NCBI RefSeq assembly: GCF_025499425.1
Contig: NZ_JAIMCB010000001.1
Location: forward strand, 310,001-374,000
DNA length: 64,000 nucleotides
Origin: Acidiferrimicrobium sp. IK
GTDB taxonomy: Bacteria > Actinomycetota > Acidimicrobiia > Acidimicrobiales > Palsa-688
Direction: 5' to 3'
Positions 1-8,063 of the stretch are shown here, piece by piece; within the stretch, counting starts at the first letter, position 1; each line of letters opens with the position of its first letter. The translations under genes were made by a program, and so were the position numbers. Below the pieces are notes generated by a model. It was not told the origin of the DNA and did not search any database. It saw only the letters and a list, made by a program, of their open reading frames with translations.

Positions 1-858
1 GCCGCTCTCGTCCGGACGCACGGTCGCTCGGTCGCGGCCAAGGCGTACGTGCGCCTCCGCCAAGTGCTCACTCAGGCGGTGGACGACGAGCGCATCGCCC
101 GCAACCCGTGTCGGATCGACGGCGGTGGCATCGAGCACCATCCTGAGCAGCGGACGGTGACTATTGCCCAGCTGGACGGGCTGGCCGACGCTGTCGACGG
201 GCGCTATCGGGCGCTGGTCCTGTGCGCCGGGTTGGGCGGCATCCGAGAGGGAGAGCTGTTCGCTCTCCGGCGCTCGGACGTCGACCTGGAGGGCGGTCTC
301 ATCCGTGTCCGCCGCAAGCGCCTCCGTCTGGCTTCCGGTCAGGTGATCGAGGGTCAGCCCAAGAGCCGGGCCGGTGTCCGCGACGTCGTCCTGCCCGTCC
401 AGGCGGTGGACGAGCTGCGCGAGCACCTGGAGCGCTGGGCTCGCCCCGAGCCGGAGGCCTACGTGTTCACCTCGCCGGAAGGGATGCCGCTGGAGCGAAA
501 CAACTTCCGCACGAGGGTCTGGCTGCCGGCTACGGCGATGCTCGGGCTCGACGGTCTCAAGTTCCACGAGCTGCGTCACACCGCTGGGACCTTGGCAGCC
601 CAGACAGGGGCGACGACCAAGGAGCTGATGGCCCGGCTCGGCCACTCGAGCACCCGGGCGGCGATGATCTACCAGCACGCCTCGGCCGAGCGGGACAGGC
701 GCATCGCCGAGTGCTTGGGGGCGATGGTGGATCAAGAGCGGAGCCGGGTCCGGGAAGCCATCACCGAGCCCCATTCATCTCGTGGGGCACGGGTGGGGCA
801 CGACGGCCTCCCCGCCGCCCCTCGGACCAGCCCCCGGAAAGAGAAAAACCGCCCCTGA
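1..858 (+). CDS. Tyrosine recombinase (phage-type integrase), 5' end outside window
   Basis: Site-specific recombinase that would integrate and excise a mobile element. The reading frame is open from base 1, so the N-terminal arm-binding and core-binding parts lie upstream of the window. The catalytic domain is complete: the first Arg in GIREGELFAL, a Lys region around QPKSRAGVRDV, the HELRHT box (H-x-x-R), then GHSSTRAAMIYQHAS with the second His and the nucleophilic Tyr. The gene converges on tRNA-Phe and stops 16 nt from the tRNA 3' end, exactly the spacing seen for the related integrase next to tRNA-Glu at 39.1 kb. This is the usual position of an integrase at the tRNA end of an island, so a second island probably extends to the left. 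Confidence 0.9.
   Translation, partial: AALVRTHGRSVAAKAYVRLRQVLTQAVDDERIARNPCRIDGGGIEHHPEQRTVTIAQLDGLADAVDGRYRALVLCAGLGGIREGELFALRRSDVDLEGGLIRVRRKRLRLASGQVIEGQPKSRAGVRDVVLPVQAVDELREHLERWARPEPEAYVFTSPEGMPLERNNFRTRVWLPATAMLGLDGLKFHELRHTAGTLAAQTGATTKELMARLGHSSTRAAMIYQHASAERDRRIAECLGAMVDQERSRVREAITEPHSSRGARVGHDGLPAAPRTSPRKEKNRP
782..801 (+). repeat. Putative integrase arm-type repeats
   Basis: GTGGGGCAC occurs twice with an 11-bp period (782-790 and 793-801), about 75-90 nt from the tRNA-Phe 3' end and inside the integrase 3' coding end. The tRNA-Glu island has a comparable pair (GGTCACG twice, 11-bp period) at the same kind of position, so these may be arm sites for this integrase. This is inference from spacing only. 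Confidence 0.35.
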
Positions 859-870
859 CCAGGGCGGTTT
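846..870 (-). terminator. Rho-independent terminator of the tRNA-Asp/tRNA-Phe transcript
   Basis: Perfect 9-bp stem AAACCGCCC / GGGCGGTTT (846-854 and 862-870) with a 7-nt loop. Read on the minus strand it is followed by a T-rich run (TTTTTCTCTTTC). It sits directly behind tRNA-Phe and overlaps the stop codon of the opposing integrase. Confidence 0.75.
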
Positions 871-874
871 CCCG

Positions 875-947
875 TGGTCGGAACCGGTGTCGATCCGGTG
901 ACCTCGCGCTTTTCAGGCGCGCGCTCTACCAACTGAGCTATCCGACC
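875..947 (-). tRNA. tRNA-Phe (GAA)
   Basis: 73-nt cloverleaf on the minus strand: acceptor GGTCGGA pairs with TCCGACC, discriminator A, D-arm GCTCAGTTGGTAGAGC, anticodon loop CTGAAAA giving GAA, T-loop GATCGACACC region. CCA is not encoded. It follows tRNA-Asp with a single intervening base, so the two are co-transcribed. Its 3' end faces an integrase gene and is the likely attachment site of the element to the left. Confidence 0.93.
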
Positions 948-948
948 G

Positions 949-1023
949 CGGTCCTGACGGGATTTGAACCCGCGACCTCCGGCTTGACAGGCCGGCGTGC
1001 ACTCCAAACTGCACCACAGGACC
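949..1023 (-). tRNA. tRNA-Asp (GTC)
   Basis: 75-nt cloverleaf: acceptor GGTCCTG / CAGGACC, discriminator G, anticodon stem CCGGC/GCCGG around loop CTGTCAA giving GTC, T-arm with GGTTCAAATCC. CCA is not encoded. First gene of the Asp-Phe pair on the minus strand. Confidence 0.93.
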
Positions 1024-1202
1024 TTGCGACGATGGGAGACCGAAACCGCCCACCAGCCCGCAAGGGCTGGGGAGAGACTCTAGCGGGAATCGCCGGCTGG
1101 CGCCTCCTGCCTCCCGCCCCCCCAGCCGAGGACCGCCTCCGCCCCCCGTCGGAACACAGCGCTCGATGGTGGCCATGGCCCGGTCTGCCCAGCGGGGGCC
1201 GT

Positions 1203-2486
1203 TCAGGACGGGAGGAGCAGGGACAGCGCGTGGATGACGATGCCGGCGAGGGCGCCGACGACGGTGCCGTTGATGCGGATGTACTGCAGGTCGCGCCCGA
1301 CGGCCAGCTCGATGCGGCGCGACGCGGCGGCCGCCGGCCAGTCGCCGACCTGACGGCGGATGAGCTGGGTCAGCTCGCCGCCGTAGCGGGTCACCGCATG
1401 GCCGATCATGTCGCTGGCCCACCGCTCGACGTCGCTGTGCGTGCGGGGGTCGTCCACGGCCCGCCGGCCGAGGCGTCCGATCAGCCCGGCGATGCGAGCG
1501 GTGAGCTCCCCGTCGGGGGCCAGGGAGTCGCGCACCGACTGCAGCCCGGCACCTACCAGGTCGTGCATGACGCCCCGGAACCGATCGTCGGCGAGCACCT
1601 TCCCCGCGGTCTCGTCGATCCTGGTGGCGAGCACGCTGTCGTGTTGCAAGTCGTCGGCCACGTCGAGGAGGAGCCCCTCGAGGGCGACGCGGAGGGGGTG
1701 CTCGGGCTCGGTGGCGATGGCGTCGAGCTCGGTGGCGGCGTCTCGCAGCAGCCGGGTGACGAAGCGGTCGGTGGTCACCAGCCACGTCACCCAGTTGCGG
1801 TCCTCGATGAAGCGGCGCACCGTCGGGCGCAGCTCGTCGAGGTGGGCTCGCAGGTAGTCGCGGCCGCGGGCGGCCAGCACGTCGACGAATGGTCGCTCGG
1901 CCCCGCCCTCGGTGGCGGTCTCGAGCAGGCGGCCGAGCATCGGCGCCCAGCTGCGCCCAGCCTGGTGGCGGCGGACCAGGTGCACGGCGTAGTCGACGAT
2001 GTCGGCGGCGTCGAGCGCGACTAGGGCCCGCTCGGCGGCCACCGCCACGTCGCGGGCCAGCGGCTCGGCGTGGGCCGGGTCGGCCAGCCACGCACCGACC
2101 CGGTTGACCAGGTCGGTGTCGGTGACCTGGCGTTGCAGGGCTTCGGGGGTGAGGAAGTAACCGGTGACGAACTCGCCGAGCTTGGTGGCCAGCTCGTCTT
2201 TCTTGCGGGGGATCAGAGCGGTGTGGGGGATCGGCAGGCCGAGCGGCCGGCGGAACAGGGCGGTGACCGCGAACCAGTCGGCCAGGCCGCCGACCATCGC
2301 CGCTTCGGCCCCCGCCCGGACGAAAGCCAGCACCCCGTGGCTGCCGCCGTGGACCATGTAGGTAGCGACGAACACCGCGGCGGCCACCACCAGTGCCGCG
2401 GTGGCGGTGCGCTTCATCCGCCGCAGCGGCCCGGCGTCCTCGTTCTCGGCGCCGCTCAGCGCCCGCCACGCCGCCGGGGTCTGCAC
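1203..2486 (-). CDS. DUF445 family membrane-associated protein
   Basis: 427-aa protein of the DUF445 (YjiN-like) family, function unknown. One hydrophobic segment at about residues 29-45, a second stretch around GAEAAMVGGLADWFAVTALFR characteristic of the family, then a long Arg-rich helical region and a C-terminal hydrophobic anchor ending in HALSLLLPS. Together the two membrane segments suggest a protein anchored at both ends with a large cytoplasmic body. It lies 12 nt behind the DUF3054 gene and is probably co-transcribed with it. The tRNA-Asp gene follows on the same strand. Confidence 0.85.
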   Translation of the reverse strand: MQTPAAWRALSGAENEDAGPLRRMKRTATAALVVAAAVFVATYMVHGGSHGVLAFVRAGAEAAMVGGLADWFAVTALFRRPLGLPIPHTALIPRKKDELATKLGEFVTGYFLTPEALQRQVTDTDLVNRVGAWLADPAHAEPLARDVAVAAERALVALDAADIVDYAVHLVRRHQAGRSWAPMLGRLLETATEGGAERPFVDVLAARGRDYLRAHLDELRPTVRRFIEDRNWVTWLVTTDRFVTRLLRDAATELDAIATEPEHPLRVALEGLLLDVADDLQHDSVLATRIDETAGKVLADDRFRGVMHDLVGAGLQSVRDSLAPDGELTARIAGLIGRLGRRAVDDPRTHSDVERWASDMIGHAVTRYGGELTQLIRRQVGDWPAAAASRRIELAVGRDLQYIRINGTVVGALAGIVIHALSLLLPS

Positions 2487-2498
2487 GCCCTTCGCCCG

Positions 2499-2870
2499 CT
2501 AGCGGGCGCGGCTCGGCGTGCGGCCACGGCGCCGGAGGGCGCCGGCGGCCAGGCGCCCGCCGAGCATGGTGGCGCCGAGGAAGCACAACGCCACGATGAT
2601 GAACGCCACAGCGGTTCCCTGCCCGGCGATCACTCGCAGGACCATCCCGATGGCGACGGTCGCCAGCCACGGCACCACGCCCTCGCGGACCGTGTCACCG
2701 GCCACTCCCCGGGCCAGCAAGATCACCCACCCGACGGCCAGCCCGGCCAGGAACGGCCACGCCGTCGAGGCGATACCGGCGAGGCTCTCACCGTGGCTGT
2801 GGGCGTCGCGGCCGATGACCACGAAGACCACCACCGCCAAGACGTCGATGCTGGCAGCGGTCCTCCTCAC
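2499..2870 (-). CDS. DUF3054 family small membrane protein
   Basis: 123-aa protein from the GTG at 2870. Four predicted membrane helices: IDVLAVVVFVVIG, AWPFLAGLAVGWVILLA, VVPWLATVAIGMVLRVI and TAVAFIIVALCFLGATML, matching the DUF3054 family layout. The same frame stays open further upstream across the end of the monooxygenase gene, but that extension reads as Arg/Pro-rich shadow sequence, so the GTG directly before the first helix was chosen. No clear Shine-Dalgarno is visible. Function unknown. It sits 20 nt after the monooxygenase stop and may be part of that operon. Confidence 0.75.
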   Translation of the reverse strand: MRRTAASIDVLAVVVFVVIGRDAHSHGESLAGIASTAWPFLAGLAVGWVILLARGVAGDTVREGVVPWLATVAIGMVLRVIAGQGTAVAFIIVALCFLGATMLGGRLAAGALRRRGRTPSRAR

Positions 2871-2890
2871 GGAGGGCCACGCTAGGCGAC

Positions 2891-4387
2891 TCAGCCGGCG
2901 ATCCCCGCCGCGGCCCGCTCGGGCTCTGATTCGGGCTCGGGGTTGGAGAACACCATCGCCGCGTCGTCCAGGCCGCGCAGCTTGAGCGCCCGGTAATCCT
3001 TCAGGTAGCTCATGTGGACCCGCCACGGGTAGGCGGTCCCCTGTTTGGGCAGCCGGTCGGCGGCCCGCTGCACGTACCCGGCGCTCAGACCGACGAACGT
3101 CTCGGTGCTCACCGACGCATCCCGGCTGGTCGGCGTGCACTGGCGGAGCCCGTCGTGGCGCATCCGGTTGAGCAGGCGGCACACGTAGTCACAGGTCAGA
3201 TCGCACTTGAGGGTCCACGACGCGTTGGTGTAGCCGAACGCGAAAGCGAAGTTGGGGACGTCTTGGAGCATCATGCCCTTGTAGATCATCTTGTCCGGCA
3301 ACGTGACCGCCCGCCCGTCCAGCGCCACCTCCATGCCGCCGAGGAACAGCAGGTCGAGGCCGGTGGCGGTCACGATGATGTCGGCCTCCAGCTCCCGGCC
3401 GGAGCTGAGCAGGATCCCCTTCTCGGTGAAGGTGTCGATGTGGTCGGTCACCACCTCCACCGAACCGGCTCGGATGGCCTTGAAGAAGTCGCCGTCGGGC
3501 ACCGCGCACACCCGCTGATCCCACGGGTTGTACTTGGGCTTGAAGTGGGTGTCGATGTCGTAGCCCTCCGGGAGCTGACGCTCGAGCTGCATGCGGAGGA
3601 GCTTCTTCACCAGTTCCGGGCGGCGCTTGCTCAACACGTACGAGCCCTGCGTCGTCAGCGCCTTGAACCACTTGATCACCGGGCCGTTGATCCGGGCCGG
3701 CAGCCACCGACGCAGCAGCTCGGCGACCGGGTCCTTCTCGGGCAGGGCCGCGATGTAGGTGGGGGAGCGCTGCAGCATCGTGACGTGCCCGGCGGTAGCC
3801 GCCATAGACGGCACCAGGGTCACTGCGGTGGCACCGCTGCCGATGACCACCACCCGCTTGCCGGCGTAGTCGAGGTCCGCGGGCCACGCCTGGGGGTGCA
3901 CCACGGTGCCGGCGAATCGCTCCACGCCCTCGAAGTCGGGGGTGTAGCCCCGGTCGTAGCGGTAGTAGCCGGTGCAGGAGAACACGAAGCTGCACGTGAG
4001 CTCCACCACTTCGTCGGTGAGGGTATTGCGCGCGCTGACACGCCACCGGGCGTCCTCGCTCGACCAGTCGACCGCGACGACCCGGTGGTTGAAACGGATG
4101 TGCTCGTCGACGCCTCCGTCCTTGGCCGTGTCACGTATGTACTGCAAGATCGACTCGCCGTCCGCGATCGTCTTTTCTCCATCCCATGGCCTGAAGGAGT
4201 AGCCGAGGGTGAACATGTCGGAGTCGGAGCGGATGCCGGGGTAGCGGAACAGATCCCACGTCCCGCCGATCGCGTCGCGCGCCTCGAAGATGGCGTACGA
4301 CGCCCACGGGCACTTGGCCTGCAGGTAGTGGCCGGCCCCGACGCCCGACAGGCCGGCTCCTATGACGAGGACGTCGAGGTGCTCCAC
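2891..4387 (-). CDS. Flavin-containing Baeyer-Villiger-type monooxygenase
   Basis: 498-aa FAD/NADPH-dependent monooxygenase that would insert one oxygen atom into a ketone or oxidise a heteroatom. N-terminal FAD fold VLVIGAGLSGVG, second Rossmann motif VVVIGSGATAVT, and between them the Baeyer-Villiger fingerprint FAGTVVHPQAWP (F-x-G-x3-H-x3-W-P), which separates this group from plain flavin monooxygenases. The overall sequence resembles the EthA branch. Start: the GTG at 4387 lies 12 nt after AAGGAG and just before the FAD motif; longer starts would overlap the upstream gene. The upstream PF10118 gene ends 17 nt before, and both sit behind a TetR operator. Substrate cannot be told. Confidence 0.88.
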   Translation of the reverse strand: MEHLDVLVIGAGLSGVGAGHYLQAKCPWASYAIFEARDAIGGTWDLFRYPGIRSDSDMFTLGYSFRPWDGEKTIADGESILQYIRDTAKDGGVDEHIRFNHRVVAVDWSSEDARWRVSARNTLTDEVVELTCSFVFSCTGYYRYDRGYTPDFEGVERFAGTVVHPQAWPADLDYAGKRVVVIGSGATAVTLVPSMAATAGHVTMLQRSPTYIAALPEKDPVAELLRRWLPARINGPVIKWFKALTTQGSYVLSKRRPELVKKLLRMQLERQLPEGYDIDTHFKPKYNPWDQRVCAVPDGDFFKAIRAGSVEVVTDHIDTFTEKGILLSSGRELEADIIVTATGLDLLFLGGMEVALDGRAVTLPDKMIYKGMMLQDVPNFAFAFGYTNASWTLKCDLTCDYVCRLLNRMRHDGLRQCTPTSRDASVSTETFVGLSAGYVQRAADRLPKQGTAYPWRVHMSYLKDYRALKLRGLDDAAMVFSNPEPESEPERAAAGIAG

Positions 4388-4404
4388 GGTGGTCGTTGGC
4401 TCCT

Positions 4405-5292
4405 TCAGGCGACCGCGGTCGCCAGCTTGTCGTTGAGGGTGCCCTCGGGGCCGAAGAGCTCGTTGCTCCACTGCTCGAGGAGGGCGTTGGTGTCGTGGTC
4501 GTCGGGGTGGAAGCCCCGGGCGTCGTACTCTTTCAGTCGCTGCCAGAGCACCGGGCTAGACAGCGGCGAGGTGCGGAACCGGCGGAGGCTGGCCCGAAGG
4601 TTGCCACGCTTGTAGGTCGCCGCGTCGCCGAGCAGTGACAGCGTCACGTTGCCGCCGATGTAGACGATGAACAGCAGGCGCAGCACCTTCATCGTTCCGA
4701 TGCGCATCCGCTCGCTGCCGCCGACAGCCCGGTAGACGTCGAAGGCCACCGCCTTGTGCTCGCACTCCTCCATGGCGTGCCACACGAACAGGTCGCGCAC
4801 CGCGGGGTGCCCCAGCTCGTGGCGGACCTGCTCCTCGGAGAGGACCATCTCGCCGAGCACCGCGGTGAAGTGCTCGAGGGCGGCGGTGACCGCCAGGTTG
4901 GACTTGGGGGAGAGGAGCCGCTCACGGAAGCGCAGCAGCCTGTCGGTCATCCGCTCAAGGCGCTTGGTCGGATAGCCCAGCTCGCTCAGGCGGTCGTTGA
5001 ACGCCCGGTGCTCGCGGCCGTGGACCGACTCCTGCCCGATGAAGCCGGCGACCTGCTTCTTCAGTGCCGGTTCGGTGATCTGGTCACGGAAACGGCGCAC
5101 GGAGCGGACGAAGAACTCCTCGCCGTCGGGGAACACCGACGAGAGGGTCGCGGTGAGGTGGCTGCCGATCAGGTCCCCGTCGCCTGCGAAGTGCTTGGGG
5201 ACCTCCCGCAGCGACTCCTCGAAGGACATGCGCCGGGTGGGCACCTTGCGGTCCGGGTTGCGGGTCTGGTGCATCTCGGTCTGGCTCGTCAC
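4405..5292 (-). CDS. Metal-dependent hydrolase of the PF10118 family
   Basis: 295-aa member of the predicted metal-dependent hydrolase family (COG3687), rich in conserved His/Glu: QESVHGREHRAFN at about residues 88-100, EHFTAVLGEM and WHAMEECEHKAVAFDVY, which look like a di-metal ligand set in a helical bundle. A hydrophobic stretch LLFIVYIGGNVTLSLL follows. In many actinobacteria this family sits next to EthA-like monooxygenases, as here. It is first in the minus-strand operon and transcribed divergently from a TetR gene across a strong palindrome, so its expression is probably repressed by that regulator. Confidence 0.82.
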   Translation of the reverse strand: MTSQTEMHQTRNPDRKVPTRRMSFEESLREVPKHFAGDGDLIGSHLTATLSSVFPDGEEFFVRSVRRFRDQITEPALKKQVAGFIGQESVHGREHRAFNDRLSELGYPTKRLERMTDRLLRFRERLLSPKSNLAVTAALEHFTAVLGEMVLSEEQVRHELGHPAVRDLFVWHAMEECEHKAVAFDVYRAVGGSERMRIGTMKVLRLLFIVYIGGNVTLSLLGDAATYKRGNLRASLRRFRTSPLSSPVLWQRLKEYDARGFHPDDHDTNALLEQWSNELFGPEGTLNDKLATAVA

Positions 5293-5331
5293 TCGTCTTC
5301 TCCCAGTTGAAGAGGTGGTAACCCCATCCTA

Positions 5332-5360
5332 GAGGATTTGAGGGATTACCTCAAGTCCTC
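5332..5360. promoter_or_regulatory. TetR operator between monooxygenase operon and TetR gene
   Basis: Extended palindrome: GAGGATTTGAGG, spacer GATTA, CCTCAAGTCCTC, with a single mismatch between the 12-bp arms. It lies in the 93-bp gap between two divergent starts, the classical place for autoregulated TetR control of both directions. Confidence 0.8.
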
Positions 5361-5385
5361 AATTTGCCTGATAGGCTGGGAGGCG

Positions 5386-6030
5386 ATGAGCACGACGGCA
5401 GGACCGAGCGGCCCGGGGGCGAGCAAGGGGGAGCAGACCAGGCGGGCGATCCTCGACGCGGCCATCGCCCGCTTCGGGCGCGACGGGTACCGGGCCACCT
5501 CTGTCGCCGACATCGCCCGTGACGCAGCGGTCGGCGGGACCGTCGCCTACGCGTACTTCACCAGCAAAGAAGCGCTGTTTCTCGCTGCGGTCGACGAGGA
5601 CGCGGCGGCGATGATCCACGAGGGGCTGGTTACCGCGGTCGGTGTGCTCGGGGAGAAGGACTGGCGCCAGACCCTGTTTTTCACCATGATCGAAGGGATC
5701 GACGGTCATCCGCTGGCCCGACGCCTCCTCGGCGGCCTCGAGCCGGGCGTGACCGACCGGGTGCTCGACATCCCGGCGCTGTCCGAGCTGCGCAAGGTGT
5801 GCGCCGAGCGGCTCGCCGCGGAGCAGGCGGCCGGCACCGTCCGGGCCGACATCGACCCGTACATGGTCGGCAACGGGCTGGTGGCCATCCTCCTCTCGTC
5901 GCTGATGGCGGTCGTGCAGTTCGGTCCGGCCGCGGCGACGATGTACGCCGATGACGTGGCCGCGGTGATGGAGGCCGCGCTCCTCGCCCCCCGCGCGGCG
6001 CTCGCCGCTCGCCCCGCCGCCCCGCGGTGA
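5386..6030 (+). CDS. TetR/AcrR family transcriptional regulator
   Basis: 214-aa repressor. N-terminal HTH at about residues 16-62: TRRAILDAAIARFGRDGY, then SVADIARDAAVGGTVAYAYF, typical of TetR. The C-terminal ligand domain is helical and not assigned. Start: ATG at 5386, preceded by GGGAGG at 5378-5383; an alternative GTG/TTG start 48 nt upstream would fall inside the operator. It is divergent from the PF10118/monooxygenase operon, which is its likely target together with its own gene. Confidence 0.88.
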   Translation: MSTTAGPSGPGASKGEQTRRAILDAAIARFGRDGYRATSVADIARDAAVGGTVAYAYFTSKEALFLAAVDEDAAAMIHEGLVTAVGVLGEKDWRQTLFFTMIEGIDGHPLARRLLGGLEPGVTDRVLDIPALSELRKVCAERLAAEQAAGTVRADIDPYMVGNGLVAILLSSLMAVVQFGPAAATMYADDVAAVMEAALLAPRAALAARPAAPR

Positions 6031-6119
6031 TGAGTCCCAGGCGTCGCGGTCGTCGTCCTAGCTGACCGCCTGCGCGCGCCACCGCAGCCCTCCACCAGGC
6101 GGGACGAGCGGGTCGCAGG

Positions 6120-6362
6120 GTGCAGGGGCACCCGAGAGCCCGGCCGGGCCCCCGGCGTGTGGTCGGTGTCCTGGCGACCGACGACGCGACCAAGACGGTG
6201 GAGGCCGCCTCGGCCGGCGCTCAGGTCCTGATCCCGCCGATGCCCGTCGGGGAGATGGGCGCGGTGGCTGTCCCGGCCACCCCCACGGTGAGCGACGCGT
6301 CCGACCCCACCGGGTGGAGTTCAAGCTGGTAGCAGCGACGCGCTCCGACGGCACGACGGCGA
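6120..6362 (+). pseudogene. Remnant of a glyoxalase/VOC-domain protein
   Basis: One frame reads GVLATDDATKTVEAASAGA followed by QVLIPPMPVGEMG, which is recognisable as the second half of a VOC (glyoxalase/bleomycin resistance) domain. The following segment, VEFKLVAATRSDGTTAM, continues in another frame up to a stop at 6362. There is no start, no first half and no ribosome site. It fills most of the 6031-6426 gap. The rest of that gap shows nothing else. Confidence 0.45.
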
Positions 6363-6426
6363 TGTGATCGTCACGGAGGCGAGAGTTGGGGAAAGCTGCC
6401 GGACGGCGGCGGGCGCCGCCGGGAGG

Positions 6427-7938
6427 TCAACGCCTCGACTCGAGCAGGCGTAGCCATACCTCGCTGATAGTCGGATACGACGGAACGACGTGCCACAGGG
6501 TGTCGAGGGTGACCTTCCCGACGATCGCGGTGGTGGCGGAATGCAGCAGTTCCGCCACGTCCGAGCCGACGAAGGTCGCGCCGAGGAGGGTCTCGGTGTC
6601 GCGGTCGACGATCAGCTTGGCCCGGCCCTTGTAGCCGTCGCGGGCCAGCGAGGCGCCGGCCACCGCCCCGAGGTCGTACTCCAACACCTCGACGTTGGCG
6701 CCCTTGTCCCTAGCGGCCGACTCGGTGAGCCCCACCGACGCCACCTGCGGGTCGGTGAACACCACCGAGGGCACCATGTCGTGGTCGGCCACGTCGCGGT
6801 AGCGAGAACCGTCCAGCGGCCGGCCGTCGGCTCGGGCGGCGATGACATCGCCGGCGATGCGGCTCTGGTACTTGCCCATGTGGGTGAGCAGGGCCCGGCC
6901 GTTCACGTCGCCGACGGCGTAGAGCCACTCGCCGTCGACGCCTTCGACGCCCAGGTGGTCGTTCACGGGGACGAAGCCGTGGGCGGCGCCGACGTTGACG
7001 CCTACGGTGTCGAGCCCGATGTCCTTCGACGCCGGGGTCCGACCGGCGGCGACGACGATCTCGTCGACCTCGATCGTGGTACCGCCGGCGGTCACCGCGG
7101 CGGGGCCGCCGTGGATGCGGCCGACGCCGGTCGCGGCGACCACCGGGCGCTCCACCCGCTCGACGGGGGTGGCGGTGCGCACGGTGATGCCTTGGCTCTC
7201 GAAGCGCTCGGCCAGTATCTCCCCGGCGAAGGGCTCCAGCTTGGCGAGCAGCGCCGGGGCCGGCTCGATGATCGTCACCTCCTCGGCGCCCAGCCCGCGG
7301 AGCCAGGTGGCGGCTTCGCAGGCGACGACACCGCCGCCGATCACCGCCACCCGGCGGGGGATCTCCGCCAAGTTGGTGACGTCGCGCGACGTCCACGGCT
7401 GAGCGTCGGCCAGCCCTGGCACAGGGGGGACGCTGGCGGTGGTGCCGGTGGAGAGCACCACGGCGTGACGGGCGCGGATGGTCCGGGTGGTGCCGTCGGC
7501 GGCGGTGACGGCCACGGCCTTCTCGCCGGCGAGGCGGCCGCGACCGCGCACGACGTCGATGCCCGCGCCTCGAGCCCACTGCACCTGGGAGGAGTCGTCG
7601 CGGTGGTGGGTGAAGGAGTCGCGTCGCTCGAGGACAGCCCCGACATCGATGGCTCCGGTGACCGCGCCGGCCACGCCCGGCATGGATCGGGCGGTGTCGA
7701 GGATCTCGACGGGGCGCAGCAGCGCCTTGCTCGGCATGCACGCCCAGTACGAGCACTCGCCTCCCACCAGCTCCGCCTCGACGATCACCGCCGTGCGGTC
7801 GCTGCCCTGGATGGCGTACTGGGCCACGTTCTCCCCCGGGGGTCCGCCGCCGACGACGATGACATCCCAGGTGTCGGTGGCTGGGGGAGCGGGCGGTCCG
7901 GGGTCGGTTCCTGCCGGGTCGGGGCGTGCGTCGGCCAT
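6427..7938 (-). CDS. Pyridine nucleotide-disulfide oxidoreductase (lipoamide dehydrogenase-like)
   Basis: 503-aa flavoprotein. FAD motif DVIVVGGGPPGENVA near residue 25, redox pair Cys62/Cys67 in GGECSYWACMPSK, NAD(P) motif AVIGGGVVACEAATWL, second FAD motif LYAVGDVNGRALLTHMGKY, and a C-terminal dimerisation domain. The usual catalytic HPT..E signature appears as PSYPTISE: the His is replaced by Tyr, so lipoamide dehydrogenase activity is doubtful while the disulfide is kept. It is monocistronic and no 2-oxoacid dehydrogenase gene is nearby. A mercuric or other disulfide reductase role is possible, but no mer genes are present. The N-terminal 20 residues are Pro/Ala-rich; a later start is possible. 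Confidence 0.85.
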   Translation of the reverse strand: MADARPDPAGTDPGPPAPPATDTWDVIVVGGGPPGENVAQYAIQGSDRTAVIVEAELVGGECSYWACMPSKALLRPVEILDTARSMPGVAGAVTGAIDVGAVLERRDSFTHHRDDSSQVQWARGAGIDVVRGRGRLAGEKAVAVTAADGTTRTIRARHAVVLSTGTTASVPPVPGLADAQPWTSRDVTNLAEIPRRVAVIGGGVVACEAATWLRGLGAEEVTIIEPAPALLAKLEPFAGEILAERFESQGITVRTATPVERVERPVVAATGVGRIHGGPAAVTAGGTTIEVDEIVVAAGRTPASKDIGLDTVGVNVGAAHGFVPVNDHLGVEGVDGEWLYAVGDVNGRALLTHMGKYQSRIAGDVIAARADGRPLDGSRYRDVADHDMVPSVVFTDPQVASVGLTESAARDKGANVEVLEYDLGAVAGASLARDGYKGRAKLIVDRDTETLLGATFVGSDVAELLHSATTAIVGKVTLDTLWHVVPSYPTISEVWLRLLESRR

Positions 7939-8063
7939 GTCCAGACCCTACGGCCGTCGGGGACGCCGAGGCGCCGACCGCCCCACCGGCGCCTTGGCCG
8001 CACCGACGCGCTGGTCGTAGGATCGCCGGCCCGCTGGGCGGCAAATCGGCTGAGAGGACGACG

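Noticed and set aside
222..2024. 600-codon open frame on the plus strand
   Set aside because: Crosses the integrase, two tRNAs and the antisense of DUF445; Pro/Arg/Gly-rich shadow translation.
3014..4615. 533-codon plus-strand frame
   Set aside because: Exact antisense shadow of the monooxygenase; no domain.
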